DNA of 64,000 nucleotides from [Empedobacter] haloabium (GCA_008011715.2 CP136508.1:5518001-5582000); one strand, 5' to 3'; numbered from the stretch's first letter, positions 18,635 to 27,842 are shown. A program made the numbers and translations. Notes: generated by a model from the letters alone, not told the origin.

Positions 18635-19372
18635 ATGACTATCTCCCAAACTGGCACACCCGTTCCACTGACGCCGGAACGGCCGTCCTTCAATACCCTG
18701 TTCAGCCAGGCGATTACCCAGCCGCGCCAACTGTTCGCGTCGCTGGACAGCCATCCCGTCTGGCTGGCGCCGCTGTTGCTGCTGGCCTTGAGCACTGCGG
18801 CGGTGTCGGCCTGGTACTACAGCGTGGTCGACTTTGAATGGCTGAAGGAACAAGCACTGTTGAGCATCAGCGACGTCAACCTTCGCGAAAGCGCCCGCCT
18901 GTCGATCCGGCGCGAGGCAATGCTGACCAGCACCCTGATCCACGACCTGGTGCTGCTGCCGCTGGGATGGCTGCTGATGGCGCTGTACCTGTTCGGCGTT
19001 TCCAGGCTGCTGGCATTCCAGCGCTCCTTCCGCCAATGGTTTTCGCTCGTGGTATGGAGCAATATGCCGCACTTCATCCTGCTGGCATCGGGCGCGGTAC
19101 AGCTCCTGCTGAACACCGACGGCCACATCAGCAATGCGCAGCTCCATCCGTTGTCGCTCAACCAGCTCGTGCTGCGACTGCAGAGCGGTCCATGGATGGG
19201 CCTTGCCGAGGCAATCGACGTGGGCCTGGTCTGGAGCATTGCCCTGCTCGCGCTGGGCGTACATGACTGGACGCGTCGCGGCTGGGCCAGCGCGCTGGCG
19301 ATCGCGCTGCTGCCGCCCCTGCTCGTCTACGGTGGCTGGGCGCTGCTGCTGGCTCAGGGCATCACGCAGTGA
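18635..19372 (+). CDS. Yip1-like integral membrane protein of the bacteriocin operon
   Basis: 245 residues from the ATG at 18635; no strong ribosome site. It has five or so membrane segments (about 46-67, 108-126, 135-155, 188-205 and 217-240). The N-terminal NTLFSQAITQPRQLFASL with a conserved-looking proline, then WLAPLLLLALSTAAVSAWYY, resembles the bacterial Yip1 family. No catalytic motif is seen. Such proteins have no well-defined function in bacteria. The stop codon overlaps the start of the MacA-like gene (GTGA), so it is co-translated with transporter parts. It is a candidate immunity or exporter-assembly factor, by context only. Confidence 0.8.
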   Translation: MTISQTGTPVPLTPERPSFNTLFSQAITQPRQLFASLDSHPVWLAPLLLLALSTAAVSAWYYSVVDFEWLKEQALLSISDVNLRESARLSIRREAMLTSTLIHDLVLLPLGWLLMALYLFGVSRLLAFQRSFRQWFSLVVWSNMPHFILLASGAVQLLLNTDGHISNAQLHPLSLNQLVLRLQSGPWMGLAEAIDVGLVWSIALLALGVHDWTRRGWASALAIALLPPLLVYGGWALLLAQGITQ

Positions 19373-20607
19373 CTCGACGTGTCATCGTGGTCGCCGTCCT
19401 GGGCGCCGCCATCGCCGCGCCTGTCGTGATGCGCACGCTGCGGCCGGCGTCCGCCCAGGCCGTCACGCTGGAGGTGGCGGCGCCGCGCGAGATCCACGCT
19501 TCGGTGCTGGCATCGGGCTCGCTGGTCTATCAGCAGCAGGTACAGCTGTCGTCGGAAGTGATCGGCCGTGTCGCCGCCATCCTGGTGCAGGAGGGCGAGC
19601 AGGTCGCGGCGGGGCAGGCACTGCTGCGGATCGACGATGCGCTGCCGCGCGCCGAGGTGGCGCAGCAGCAGTCGGTGGTGCGCCAGCAACAGATCAATAT
19701 CGACAACCAGCGTCTGGCCCTGGCCAACCAGGAAAGCCAGTACCAGCGCAAGCAGATGCTGTACAGCCACCAGATGATCGCCGCCGCCGCGCTGGACGAT
19801 GCGCGCTACGCCCTCGACCAGGCCAGGATTCAGCTGCGCAACAGCGCCGAGGCGCTGCAGCAGACGCAGGCGGCGCTCAAGCAGGCGCTCGACCGCGCCG
19901 CCAGGACGGTGGTGACTGCACCGCTCAGCGGCACGGTTACCGCGATCGACATCAAGACGGGCGAAACGGCCGTGCCCAACCAGGTCGGCTACCGCGGCTC
20001 GAGCCTGCTCACCATTGCCAACACCGCTACGCTGATGGCGGAAATCAGCGTCGACGAAGCCGACATCGCGCGCGTCCGCGCGGGCCAGCAGGCGGCCATC
20101 TTCACGGCCGCCCATCCGGACCTGGTGCTGCGCGGGGCGGTACGCAGCGTTGCATTGTCCCCCCAGCGTAACGAGGGCGGCGCGGGCAATGGCGCGCTGG
20201 CGCGCAGCTACCTGATCAAGCTGTCGCTGGAAAACCCCACGGGTGTCGCCCTCCAAGCCGGCATGAGCTGCCGCGCAGAGATCTATACGGCCAGTGCCAA
20301 GGCGGCCCTCAGCGTCCCGCTGCAGGCCATCCTCAGCCCGGCGGGCGAGAAGAGCGACGGCGCCGAAGCCATGTTGGGCGAGCGCCGCACCGCTGCCAAA
20401 CGCCAGCGTGACGGGGGCCACTATGTGATGGTGGCGCGCGCCGGCCAGGCACTGCGCAAGCCCGTGCAACTGGGCATTGCGGACGACGAGCGCCAGCAGG
20501 TCACCAGCGGCTTGGAGCGGGGCGACGCCGTCATCACCGGGCCGTTCAAGGTGCTGCGGCAACTGAAAAGCGGCGACCGCGTGGCGACCGCGGCGGAGAC
20601 ATCGTGA
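19369..20607 (+). CDS. Periplasmic adaptor of a MacAB-type ABC efflux system (MacA-like)
   Basis: 412 residues from a GTG at 19369 that overlaps the upstream TGA by 4 bases. An N-terminal membrane anchor or signal (VIVVAVLGAAIAAPVVM) precedes a full adaptor: lipoyl halves (SSEVIGRVAAILVQEGEQV and APLSGTVTAIDIKTGETAV), a coiled-coil hairpin between them at about 100-185, a beta-barrel and a membrane-proximal domain (ERGDAVITGPFKVLRQL). Family knowledge: MacA links a MacB ABC transporter to TolC. The operon's own HlyD-type adaptor lacks these parts, so the two adaptors could complement each other. Confidence 0.9.
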   Translation: MTRRVIVVAVLGAAIAAPVVMRTLRPASAQAVTLEVAAPREIHASVLASGSLVYQQQVQLSSEVIGRVAAILVQEGEQVAAGQALLRIDDALPRAEVAQQQSVVRQQQINIDNQRLALANQESQYQRKQMLYSHQMIAAAALDDARYALDQARIQLRNSAEALQQTQAALKQALDRAARTVVTAPLSGTVTAIDIKTGETAVPNQVGYRGSSLLTIANTATLMAEISVDEADIARVRAGQQAAIFTAAHPDLVLRGAVRSVALSPQRNEGGAGNGALARSYLIKLSLENPTGVALQAGMSCRAEIYTASAKAALSVPLQAILSPAGEKSDGAEAMLGERRTAAKRQRDGGHYVMVARAGQALRKPVQLGIADDERQQVTSGLERGDAVITGPFKVLRQLKSGDRVATAAETS

Positions 20608-21305
20608 GCACGTTGCTGGCATTGCGCGACGTCCAGCGCAGCTTCCTCATGGGCAGCGAACGGATTACCGCCCTCGACGACATCAACCTGACGGTGGCGG
20701 CGAACGACTATCTGGCCCTGACCGGGACCTCGGGCTCGGGCAAGTCGACGCTGCTGAACATCCTCGGCTGCCTGGACCGCCCGACGGGTGGCAGTTACCT
20801 GTTCCGCGGTGCCGACGTGGCCACCATGAGCGACGCCCAGCTGGCGGCCTTGCGCAGCCGCGAGATCGGCTTCATCTTCCAGCATTTCCATCTGCTGACG
20901 CGGGCGACCGCGCTGCAGAACGTCATGCAGCCACTGGTCTACCAGGGGGTACGACGCGGCGAGCGCGAGGCGCGCGCACGCGCCGCCCTTGCCAAAGTCG
21001 GTTTGGCGCACCGCCTGCACCACCTGCCCAGCCAACTCTCCGGCGGGCAGCGCCAGCGCGTGGCGGTGGCACGTGCCCTATGCGGAACGCCATCCCTGCT
21101 GCTGGCCGACGAACCCACCGGCAATCTGGACAGCAGCACCACGGCGGAGATCATGGCGCTGTTCGACGCGCTGCATGCCGAGGGCCATACGCTGATCATC
21201 GTCACCCACGACCCGGCCATCGCGGCCCGGTGCCGGCGCCATGTACGGCTGCTCGACGGCAGGATCGTCGCCGGCGCCAGCGGCGCGGAGCACGGCCGTG
21301 TCTAA
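20604..21305 (+). CDS. MacB/LolD-type ABC transporter ATP-binding protein
   Basis: 233 residues from a GTG at 20604 overlapping the previous stop (GTGA). Walker A is GTSGSGKST, Q-loop FIFQHFHLL, signature LSGGQRQRVAVARAL and Walker B LLADEPTGNLDS. The closely spaced D-loop NLDS and the H-loop TLIIVTHDP are typical of the MacB/LolD group of mechanotransmission ABC proteins. It works with the FtsX-type permease that follows; the two together correspond to a split MacB. The stop codon region overlaps the GTG start of the permease. Confidence 0.93.
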   Translation: MSTLLALRDVQRSFLMGSERITALDDINLTVAANDYLALTGTSGSGKSTLLNILGCLDRPTGGSYLFRGADVATMSDAQLAALRSREIGFIFQHFHLLTRATALQNVMQPLVYQGVRRGEREARARAALAKVGLAHRLHHLPSQLSGGQRQRVAVARALCGTPSLLLADEPTGNLDSSTTAEIMALFDALHAEGHTLIIVTHDPAIAARCRRHVRLLDGRIVAGASGAEHGRV

Positions 21306-22527
21306 TCTGCTGGACAGTTTCGGCCTGGCGCTGGCCAGCATTCGCAGCCATGGGTTCCGCAGCGTGCTGACCATGCTGGGCATCATCATCGGCGTTGCCT
21401 CCGTCATCGCCATCGTCGCCTTGAGCCAGGCCATGGGTGACATCATCGCCAGCAATTTCAAGGGACTGGGCAGCAACAGCATGAGCCTGCGCTCGCTGAC
21501 GACGCCGGAACAAGCGCTGCAGGGCAAATTCAACCGCATCACCCTCAACGATTACCGCCACATCCTGCGGCACGTGGGCGACATCGACGACATCGCGCCG
21601 TCCTTCTCGCCGTTCGGCGATTACGGCACGGCGATCAAGCACGGCTCGACCACGGTGTTCGCCCGGGTCAGCGCCGTCACGCCCAACTATCGGATCCTCA
21701 GCCAGGCCACGCCGCAATATGGCCGCTACATCAGCAATGACGACGTCGCCACGCGCCGGCGCGTCTGCGTGATCGGCCGCAAGCTGCGGGAAAAGCTGCA
21801 CCTGCCGGCCAATCCGGTCGGCCGCTTCATCGAACTGGGCGGGCAGTGGTTCAAGGTGGTCGGCGTCACCGAGCCGCGCACCGAAGCGTTCGGCGGCGCG
21901 CCGGACGATCACGCCGTGATTCCCTTCTCGACCGGACAGTCGCTGGTAGCCGATCCGGCGCAACTCGATCTCGCCATCACCTTCAACGTCATCGACAGCG
22001 AGCAGTTGGCGGCGGTGCAGGATCGCACCGCAAGCCTGCTGCGCCAGCTGCATCGCATCGCGCCCGGCCAGAAAGACGACTTCGAGATCTTCACGGCCGT
22101 GCAGTTGCAGGAAATGCTGTCGCGCGTGGTGGGATCGATGACGATGGTACTGGCCGGCATCGTCGGCATCTCCCTGCTGGTGGGCGGCATCGGCATCATG
22201 AACGTGATGCTCATTTCCGTGACCGAACGCACGCGCGAGATCGGCATCTGCAAGGCGCTGGGCGCGCAGCGTCACCATATCCTCGTCCAGTTCCTGATGG
22301 AGGCCGCCATGCTGTCGCTGGTGGGCGGCATCATCGGCGCGGTGCTCGGCTACCTGCTGGCACTGCTGGCCAGCAGCCTGGTGCCCGGCCTGGCGGCGCC
22401 AACGATCCCCTGGTGGGCGATGGTGCTGGCGCTGGCATTTTCCACCGTGGTGGGACTGCTGTTCGGCATCCTGCCCGCGGCCAAGGCCGCCAACCTGGAC
22501 CCGATCGAAGCCCTGCGCTTCGAATGA
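21298..22527 (+). CDS. MacB-like FtsX-type ABC permease
   Basis: 409 residues from a GTG at 21298 that lies within the end of the ATPase gene (VSNLLDSFGLALASIRSHGF); a longer frame to 21241 would overlap it further. The first membrane helix (TMLGIIIGVASVIAIVAL), a large periplasmic MacB_PCD domain, and three C-terminal helices with VGGIGIMNVMLISVTERTRE and LDPIEALRFE match MacB permeases. Family knowledge: these export peptides, lipoproteins or drugs from the periplasm using MacA and TolC. Here it may protect the producer or assist secretion of the bacteriocin. Confidence 0.93.
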   Translation: MSNLLDSFGLALASIRSHGFRSVLTMLGIIIGVASVIAIVALSQAMGDIIASNFKGLGSNSMSLRSLTTPEQALQGKFNRITLNDYRHILRHVGDIDDIAPSFSPFGDYGTAIKHGSTTVFARVSAVTPNYRILSQATPQYGRYISNDDVATRRRVCVIGRKLREKLHLPANPVGRFIELGGQWFKVVGVTEPRTEAFGGAPDDHAVIPFSTGQSLVADPAQLDLAITFNVIDSEQLAAVQDRTASLLRQLHRIAPGQKDDFEIFTAVQLQEMLSRVVGSMTMVLAGIVGISLLVGGIGIMNVMLISVTERTREIGICKALGAQRHHILVQFLMEAAMLSLVGGIIGAVLGYLLALLASSLVPGLAAPTIPWWAMVLALAFSTVVGLLFGILPAAKAANLDPIEALRFE

Positions 22528-22548
22528 CCGACTCTTTCGACAATACCT

Positions 22549-23304
22549 ATGTCCGACTTTGACAACCCTGCTCTGGCCCTGCGCGGGCTCAGCAAGAAGT
22601 TCGACCGCACGGTCGTGGCTGCGCTGGACCTGACCGTCCGGCGCGGCGAGATCTACGCCCTGCTGGGCGCCAATGGCGCCGGCAAGACCACCACGCTGCG
22701 CATGGCGACCGGCCTGCTGCTGCCGGATGCCGGCAGCGTGCACATCTTCGGTGTCGACCTGCACGCCCAGCCGGAGGCGGCGAAACGGCCGCTGGCCTAC
22801 CTGCCGGACGAACCCCTACTTTACGGCAAGCTGACGCCGCGCGAGTACCTGGTCTTCATGGCCGGGCTATGGAGCATCCCCGCCAGGCAGGCCGCCGCCA
22901 GCGCGGACGAGCTGCTGGCGCTGCTCGGGCTCGCCCCGCACGCGCGGCAACTGACCGAAAGTTTTTCGCGCGGCATGAAACAAAAACTGGCGCTGGCCGG
23001 CGCCCTGATCCATCAGCCGGCGCTGATCATCCTGGACGAACCGCTGACCGGACTGGATGCCCACGCGGCGCGCCAGGTCAAGGACCTGCTGCAGCGCCAC
23101 GCCGCGGCGGGCGGCACGGTCGTGATGACCACGCACATCCTGGAAGTGGCGGAACGCCTGGCCGATCGCATCGGCATCCTGCAGCATGGCCGCCTGGTCG
23201 GCCAGGGCAGTCTCGATCAGTTGCGGCACCAGGCGCAGCGGCATGAGGCCTCGCTGGAAGATGTCTTTCTGCGCCTGACGGGAAGCGCCGATGCCACTGC
23301 CTGA
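22549..23304 (+). CDS. ABC transporter ATP-binding protein (ABC-2 type)
   Basis: 251 residues. Walker A GANGAGKTTTL, signature SRGMKQKLALAGAL, Walker B LIILDEPLTGLD and H-loop TTHILEVAE are intact. The arrangement resembles the CcmA/BcrA group that energises ABC-2 permeases. It begins 21 bases after the MacB-like permease and its end overlaps the next gene by 14 bases. Such ATPase/permease pairs often confer immunity in bacteriocin or lantibiotic operons; that is the most likely role here by context. Confidence 0.92.
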   Translation: MSDFDNPALALRGLSKKFDRTVVAALDLTVRRGEIYALLGANGAGKTTTLRMATGLLLPDAGSVHIFGVDLHAQPEAAKRPLAYLPDEPLLYGKLTPREYLVFMAGLWSIPARQAAASADELLALLGLAPHARQLTESFSRGMKQKLALAGALIHQPALIILDEPLTGLDAHAARQVKDLLQRHAAAGGTVVMTTHILEVAERLADRIGILQHGRLVGQGSLDQLRHQAQRHEASLEDVFLRLTGSADATA

Positions 23305-24769
23305 CTTCCTGTCGCCGCGCCCGGGCGGAGCGGCGTGGTTGATGCGACACGAACTGCGCCTGTTCGTCGCCGAGTCGGCGGCGGCCGTCGGCCGCGCCCT
23401 GCAGCGCGCCCCCAACCAGCGCGCCCTGCCGGCACCGATCCTCGGGTGGATCGTCACGGTCTACCTGGTGTTGCACGTCGCCGCCTGGGGTGCGCTACCC
23501 ACCCTGCCCTACTGGCGCCCGGCGGAGGGCACCGCCCAGCTCCATCTCGACGGTGCCGCCGCTGCCGTGTTGTTCGTGCTGATGCTGTCGGCCGCGATGA
23601 TACGCTGCGTCCACGTGATCTACCGCCGCGACGACATCGATCTGCTGCTGTGCGCGCCCGTCCCGGCCGCGACCATCCTGCGCGCGCGGCTGGGCGGCGT
23701 GGTGCTGGGAACGCTGCTGCTCGCGCTGTTCCTGATCAGCCCTGTCATCCACGTCGGCGTCGTGAGCGGGCGGCCGCGGCTGCTAATCCTGTATCCTGGT
23801 CTGGCGGCGCTGGCCACGCTCGCGGCCAGCCTGGCGATGCTGCTCGCCATCCAGCTGGCCCGCTGGATAGGGCCGCGCTACACCGCCATCATCGCCCAGG
23901 TACCAGGCACCGCCGTCATCGTGGGCCTGTATTTCCTGCCCCAGCTGCTGCACAAGCTACCCGCCGGCATGCGCGCTGGACTGTCCGGCCTGCTGGAACA
24001 GGGCGCCTTGCTGGGCCCCGCGAGCCCGCTCTGGCTGCCAGTGTGGGCGCTGCAGGGCGATCCGGCAGCATTGCTGCTGCTTGGGCTGGTCGCGTCGGGA
24101 CTGGCCTACGCGGCCACGGCGTGGCTGCGGCATGGCTTCCTGCACCTGCAGCAGCAGGGCCGCCACCTGCCGTCGTCGACATCGGCCAATCCGGTCGGCG
24201 TCGGCTTGCGGTTCGGAACCGGCCTGCGGCAGCTGGTGCTGTACAAGGAATGGCTGCTCATCCTGCGCCAGCCCCTGGCGTGGGGCCAACTGGCCAGCCG
24301 CCTGATCTGGCCGGCCGTGACGCTGCTCGCGGCCGGCACCAGCAGCCTGCGCCCGCTCGTCATCGCCGCCATCATCGTGTATGGCAGCGCGGCGCTGGCG
24401 GGGACGTTGACGCGCCTGATCGAAGCCGGCGAGCAGGCCTGGGACCTGCTCGCATCCGCCCCGGTAGCGCCAGTCGCGATCGCCGCGGCCAAGCGCCGGG
24501 CCGCCCTGATCCCCGCACTGGTGCTGGCCATGCCAACGCCGCTGTGGTTGGCGAGCGCCGATCCGAAGCTGGGCGTGTTGACAGCCGTTGTCGCGGCTGG
24601 CGCCTGCATCTCGGCCAATCATCTGAACCGTACCGACCGCGCGCTCGCCGTGGCCCCGAACGGACCACGACTGGCGCCGGTGGCGCCATCGAACGCGCCG
24701 CTGCCCGAAGTGCTGAGCAGCGGCCTGTGGGTCGTCCTCTTGCTGATCGCCTATGCGATCGTGGAATAA
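23291..24769 (+). CDS. Large membrane permease partner of the ABC-2-type ATPase
   Basis: 492 residues with at least ten hydrophobic segments (for example ILGWIVTVYLVLHVAAWGAL, VVLGTLLLALFLISPVIHV, LAALATLAASLAMLLAIQL, GLWVVLLLIAYAIVE near the end). No soluble catalytic domain is seen. It overlaps the ATPase gene by 14 bases, so the two almost certainly form one transporter. I see no named family motif. Its length suggests that one chain may contain two fused permease halves. Role in bacteriocin immunity or export is inferred from position. Confidence 0.85.
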   Translation: MPLPDFLSPRPGGAAWLMRHELRLFVAESAAAVGRALQRAPNQRALPAPILGWIVTVYLVLHVAAWGALPTLPYWRPAEGTAQLHLDGAAAAVLFVLMLSAAMIRCVHVIYRRDDIDLLLCAPVPAATILRARLGGVVLGTLLLALFLISPVIHVGVVSGRPRLLILYPGLAALATLAASLAMLLAIQLARWIGPRYTAIIAQVPGTAVIVGLYFLPQLLHKLPAGMRAGLSGLLEQGALLGPASPLWLPVWALQGDPAALLLLGLVASGLAYAATAWLRHGFLHLQQQGRHLPSSTSANPVGVGLRFGTGLRQLVLYKEWLLILRQPLAWGQLASRLIWPAVTLLAAGTSSLRPLVIAAIIVYGSAALAGTLTRLIEAGEQAWDLLASAPVAPVAIAAAKRRAALIPALVLAMPTPLWLASADPKLGVLTAVVAAGACISANHLNRTDRALAVAPNGPRLAPVAPSNAPLPEVLSSGLWVVLLLIAYAIVE

Positions 24770-24787
24770 ACCGAGACCTGTCACACC

Positions 24788-25456
24788 ATGCGCACATCGC
24801 TCATCAAGCTGCCAGGACTGGCCTTGGCCGGCTTGCTGGCTGCCTGCACGCCGCCGGACCGTCCAGCAGCCTTTACGGAACTGCACATCGCCCGCGACCG
24901 CCTCGCGCCAGCTGGCGACGCCATCGACGTCACCGAGTTCTTCATGTATTCATGCGGCCATTGCGCCGCGTTCGACGCGCCCCTGCATGCCTGGGCGGGC
25001 CAGCGCCAGGCAGTCCGGTTGCAGCGGCTGCCGATCGCGTTCAGCGACCGCGACGTTCCGCTGCAAAGGCTGTATTTCGCCGTCCAGGCCCTGCCCGATC
25101 CGCAGCGGCTCCATCGACGCATCTTCGACGCGATCCATCGCCAGCACCTGAAGCTCGACAGCGAAGACGCGCTGGCCGATTTCATGGCCGCACAAGGCAT
25201 CGACCGCGCCGCCTTCCTGGCTGCCTATCGCGCCCCGGCGGTACAGGGCCAGCTCGATCGCGTACTGGCGCTGCGACATCGCTACGCGGTCAGGGCGGTG
25301 CCGACGCTTGTCGTCGCCGACCGCTTCGTGACCTCGCCTGGGATGGTCGAAAGCAGTGCCTTGGCAGAGGATGCCGGACAGACGGTCGAACAGGCCACGC
25401 TGCGCCTGGTCGATCGGTTGCTTGTGTTGGCGCGCACGGGCGTCCCGGGGGGCTGA
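24788..25456 (+). CDS. DsbA-like thiol:disulfide oxidoreductase, predicted lipoprotein
   Basis: 222 residues. A lipoprotein signal ends in the lipobox LLAAC with the acceptor Cys20. The thioredoxin-fold domain carries the redox motif CGHC (Cys56-Cys59) in EFFMYSCGHCAAFD, and the cis-proline loop AVPTLVV, as in DsbA. Family knowledge: DsbA proteins oxidise pairs of cysteines in exported proteins. It is the last gene of the bacteriocin operon, 18 bases after the permease. The precursor core has exactly two cysteines, which makes it a natural substrate; this link is inference. Confidence 0.9.
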   Translation: MRTSLIKLPGLALAGLLAACTPPDRPAAFTELHIARDRLAPAGDAIDVTEFFMYSCGHCAAFDAPLHAWAGQRQAVRLQRLPIAFSDRDVPLQRLYFAVQALPDPQRLHRRIFDAIHRQHLKLDSEDALADFMAAQGIDRAAFLAAYRAPAVQGQLDRVLALRHRYAVRAVPTLVVADRFVTSPGMVESSALAEDAGQTVEQATLRLVDRLLVLARTGVPGG

Positions 25457-25516
25457 AGCAGGCAGGTACCGCTGTATAGCGCCAGGCGGGCCGGGAGTTA
25501 CTGCCGAGGCGAATGC

Positions 25517-25882
25517 TCAGGCGCTCCGGGCAAGCTCGTCGTCGCCCGAGGTACCGGCGTACTGGCGATCCTTTCCCTCGTCGTGCTGCTGGTCGTTGTG
25601 GGCGTAGCGGTATTTTTCGTCGCCGCCCAGGTAGATCACTCGCAGGCTGACCGCGAGCGTAGCCTGGCGCCCCAGCAGGGATGCCGGCGCCAGGCAGGCG
25701 CTGGTGGACAGGGCGATGACATCGCGCGCGCCGGTCTCCTGCAGTGCGTCGGTCGCGGCAAAAGCCTCGACCAGCAGGTGCTCGTCGTCCGCGCCGCCAT
25801 CGAGGTGGAGTTCGTACAGGCGCGACACGCTGGAAAATTGCGCGAGCGCCGCGCCGATCCGTTGAATGATTGCGTCGGACAT
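25517..25882 (-). pseudogene. Remnant of a type VI secretion VgrG N terminus
   Basis: 121 codons from the ATG at 25882. The first 80 or so residues (AALAQFSSVSRLYELHLDGG, LLVEAFAATDALQETGARDV, ALSTSACLAPASLLGRQATL) closely resemble the start of VgrG spike proteins of Oxalobacteraceae as I know them. After LAVSL the similarity stops and the tail (DEKYRYAHNDQQHDEGKDRQ) is hydrophilic and unrelated. A full VgrG is several times longer, so this appears to be a 5' fragment. No other type VI gene lies in the window. It could alternatively be a small expressed protein of unknown role. It is convergent with the bacteriocin operon and may mark an old rearrangement. Confidence 0.6.
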
Positions 25883-26115
25883 TGCAACGTTCCGGGGGCA
25901 AAAGTTATTGATTGTAGCCACGGTCCCCAGCGTCAGGCAATGATTGCACGTTGTCGCATGCCACTTACGGAATAGGCCTCAGTTGCCGAGTTCAGCCACT
26001 GCCACAAGCAGCACTGTAGCGCTACCCGCCACCAATAGTCTAGAAGACCCACTCTACCGTACGTTACAAACGTGCTTCCTATACTGGCTCGACCGTAACC
26101 GCCAGAAGGAATCTG

Positions 26116-27219
26116 ATGAGTCACGACCAACCGACTTATGTCCGCTACCACCCCGGCCTGGAAGTCAAGCAGGCCAACGAAGACGCCATCATCGACACCA
26201 TCGTCGAATCGATGCTGCGGGTGAACCAGAAGGTCTTCGACAAGCACCGGCACGCCACGCGCGATGCCCACGCCAAGAGCCACGGCGTGCTGAAAGGCCG
26301 GCTCGACGTCTACGACAACCTGCCCGAGCCGCTGCGCCAGGGCGTGTTCGCCAGCCCGGCCAGCTATCCCGCCGTGCTGCGCCTGTCCACCGCGCCGGGC
26401 GACCTGCACAGCGACCGCATCCCGGCGCCGCGCGGCATGGCGATCAAGCTGCTGGGCGTACCAGGGCCGCAACTGCTGCCCGGCCGCGAGCACGCCCACA
26501 CGCAGGACTTCCTGCTGGTGAACCACCCCGTGATCGCGTTCGGCCACGCGGCCGCCTACCTGAAGACCCAGCAACTGCTGGAGAAACACGCCGACGATCC
26601 CGAGGCCGTGCGCAAGCTGCTGGCCGCGCTGGCCCATGGCGGCAGCAAGGCGCTGCACCTGCTCGGGATCGAGAACCCCACCGTCGACACGCTGGGCGCG
26701 CCGAACCATCACATCCTGGGCGAGACGTTCTACAGCATGGCCGCGCTGCGCCACGGCGACTACGTGGCCAAGTTGTGCGCGGCACCGCTGTCGGAGAACG
26801 TGCGTGCGCTGACCGGCCAACCGCTGCGCGACGATGCCGGCGACTCGGAACTGCGCGACCTCGTGGTCGACTTCTTCCGCCAGCAGGGCGCCGAATACGA
26901 GCTGCGGGTGCAGCTGTGTACCGACATCGAGAAGATGCCGATCGAGGACGCGTCGGTGCGCTGGGACGAGGAAGCATCGCCCTATCTGCCGGTGGCGAAG
27001 CTGACGATCCCGCCGCAAGAGGCCTTCAGCCCCGCGCGACGCGTGTTTGCCGACGACGTGCTGTCGTTCAATCCATGGCAGGGCATCGAGGCGCATCGCC
27101 CACTGGGTTCGATCATGCGTGCGCGCATCCGCGCCTACGAGACGTCGAGCCGCTTCCGCCACGAGATGAACGCGCAGCCGCGCATCGAGATCGACGACCT
27201 GGCCCAAGTGCCGGACTGA
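26116..27219 (+). CDS. Catalase-like heme protein
   Basis: 367 residues, ATG at 26116 after AGAAGGAATCTG. It matches the small, divergent catalase-related family: RLSTAPGDLHSD and RGMAIKLLGV in the heme region, HTQDFLLVNHPVIAF, and a C-terminal RAYETSSRFRHEMN with a candidate proximal heme tyrosine. It is shorter than typical catalases (about 480 residues) and lacks their flavodoxin-like extension. Family knowledge: members may act as peroxidases or catalases, and some related proteins form oxygenated lipids. It is the first gene of a three-gene operon with an unknown protein and a DyP peroxidase. A TATACT box at 26080-26085 may be its -10 element. Confidence 0.85.
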   Translation: MSHDQPTYVRYHPGLEVKQANEDAIIDTIVESMLRVNQKVFDKHRHATRDAHAKSHGVLKGRLDVYDNLPEPLRQGVFASPASYPAVLRLSTAPGDLHSDRIPAPRGMAIKLLGVPGPQLLPGREHAHTQDFLLVNHPVIAFGHAAAYLKTQQLLEKHADDPEAVRKLLAALAHGGSKALHLLGIENPTVDTLGAPNHHILGETFYSMAALRHGDYVAKLCAAPLSENVRALTGQPLRDDAGDSELRDLVVDFFRQQGAEYELRVQLCTDIEKMPIEDASVRWDEEASPYLPVAKLTIPPQEAFSPARRVFADDVLSFNPWQGIEAHRPLGSIMRARIRAYETSSRFRHEMNAQPRIEIDDLAQVPD

Positions 27220-27236
27220 CCATCAAGGAGTAATCA

Positions 27237-27842
27237 ATGACCGAACCACGCAACGACCTTGCCGACATCAAGCGCAAGGTGGAAGAAGTGCTGGGCGACG
27301 CGCCCCAGCTGTTGAAACTCGCACTGGAAAACGTGCTGCGCGAGCACGATCCCCATGCGGACGCGCAGCCCGGCTCCGCCGGCCGCGTCGGCCGCCAGTC
27401 CGGCAAGGTGTCCGAGCTGACCGCCATCGCGCCGCTGAAGCCGGGCGGCGCCGACCGCCTGCGCCGCATCTTCAAGCTCGTCAACGGCAATTTCGCCGGC
27501 GCGCAGAAGGTCGCGACCCTGCATGACATGCGCTTCGTCTTCTTCGAGAACGACACCAAGATCCTGTTCGCCACCACGTATGACGGCGACTGGGACACCT
27601 ATATCGACGACTTCGCCACCAAGATCCCGGACCTGATGGACCTCTTGTTCTCGTCGGTCGAAGGCTGGCCCGGCATCAAGGACCCGGGCGTGAAGGACTT
27701 CATCGCCAGCCACCAGCTGACGGCCGATGGCTGGTACGTCGCCAACCCGCATCTGTCCGTCGTCGACACGCGGCGGCTGCAGCGCATCAACGACGCGCTG
27801 CAGGAATTCCTCGACAAGGTGAGCGGCCATGTCGATTCTTGA
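27237..27842 (+). CDS. Hypothetical protein between catalase-like and DyP peroxidase genes
   Basis: 201 residues, ATG at 27237 with AAGGAG 6 bases upstream. I do not recognise a named family. The central part (TLHDMRFVFFENDTKILFAT, then TYDGDWDTYIDDFATKIPDL) looks like a soluble alpha/beta domain of the ferredoxin-like type, similar in style to the DyP fold half. There is no signal peptide or membrane segment. Its end overlaps the DyP gene by 14 bases, so the two are translationally coupled. It may be a partner or assembly factor of the peroxidases. Confidence 0.85.
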   Translation: MTEPRNDLADIKRKVEEVLGDAPQLLKLALENVLREHDPHADAQPGSAGRVGRQSGKVSELTAIAPLKPGGADRLRRIFKLVNGNFAGAQKVATLHDMRFVFFENDTKILFATTYDGDWDTYIDDFATKIPDLMDLLFSSVEGWPGIKDPGVKDFIASHQLTADGWYVANPHLSVVDTRRLQRINDALQEFLDKVSGHVDS

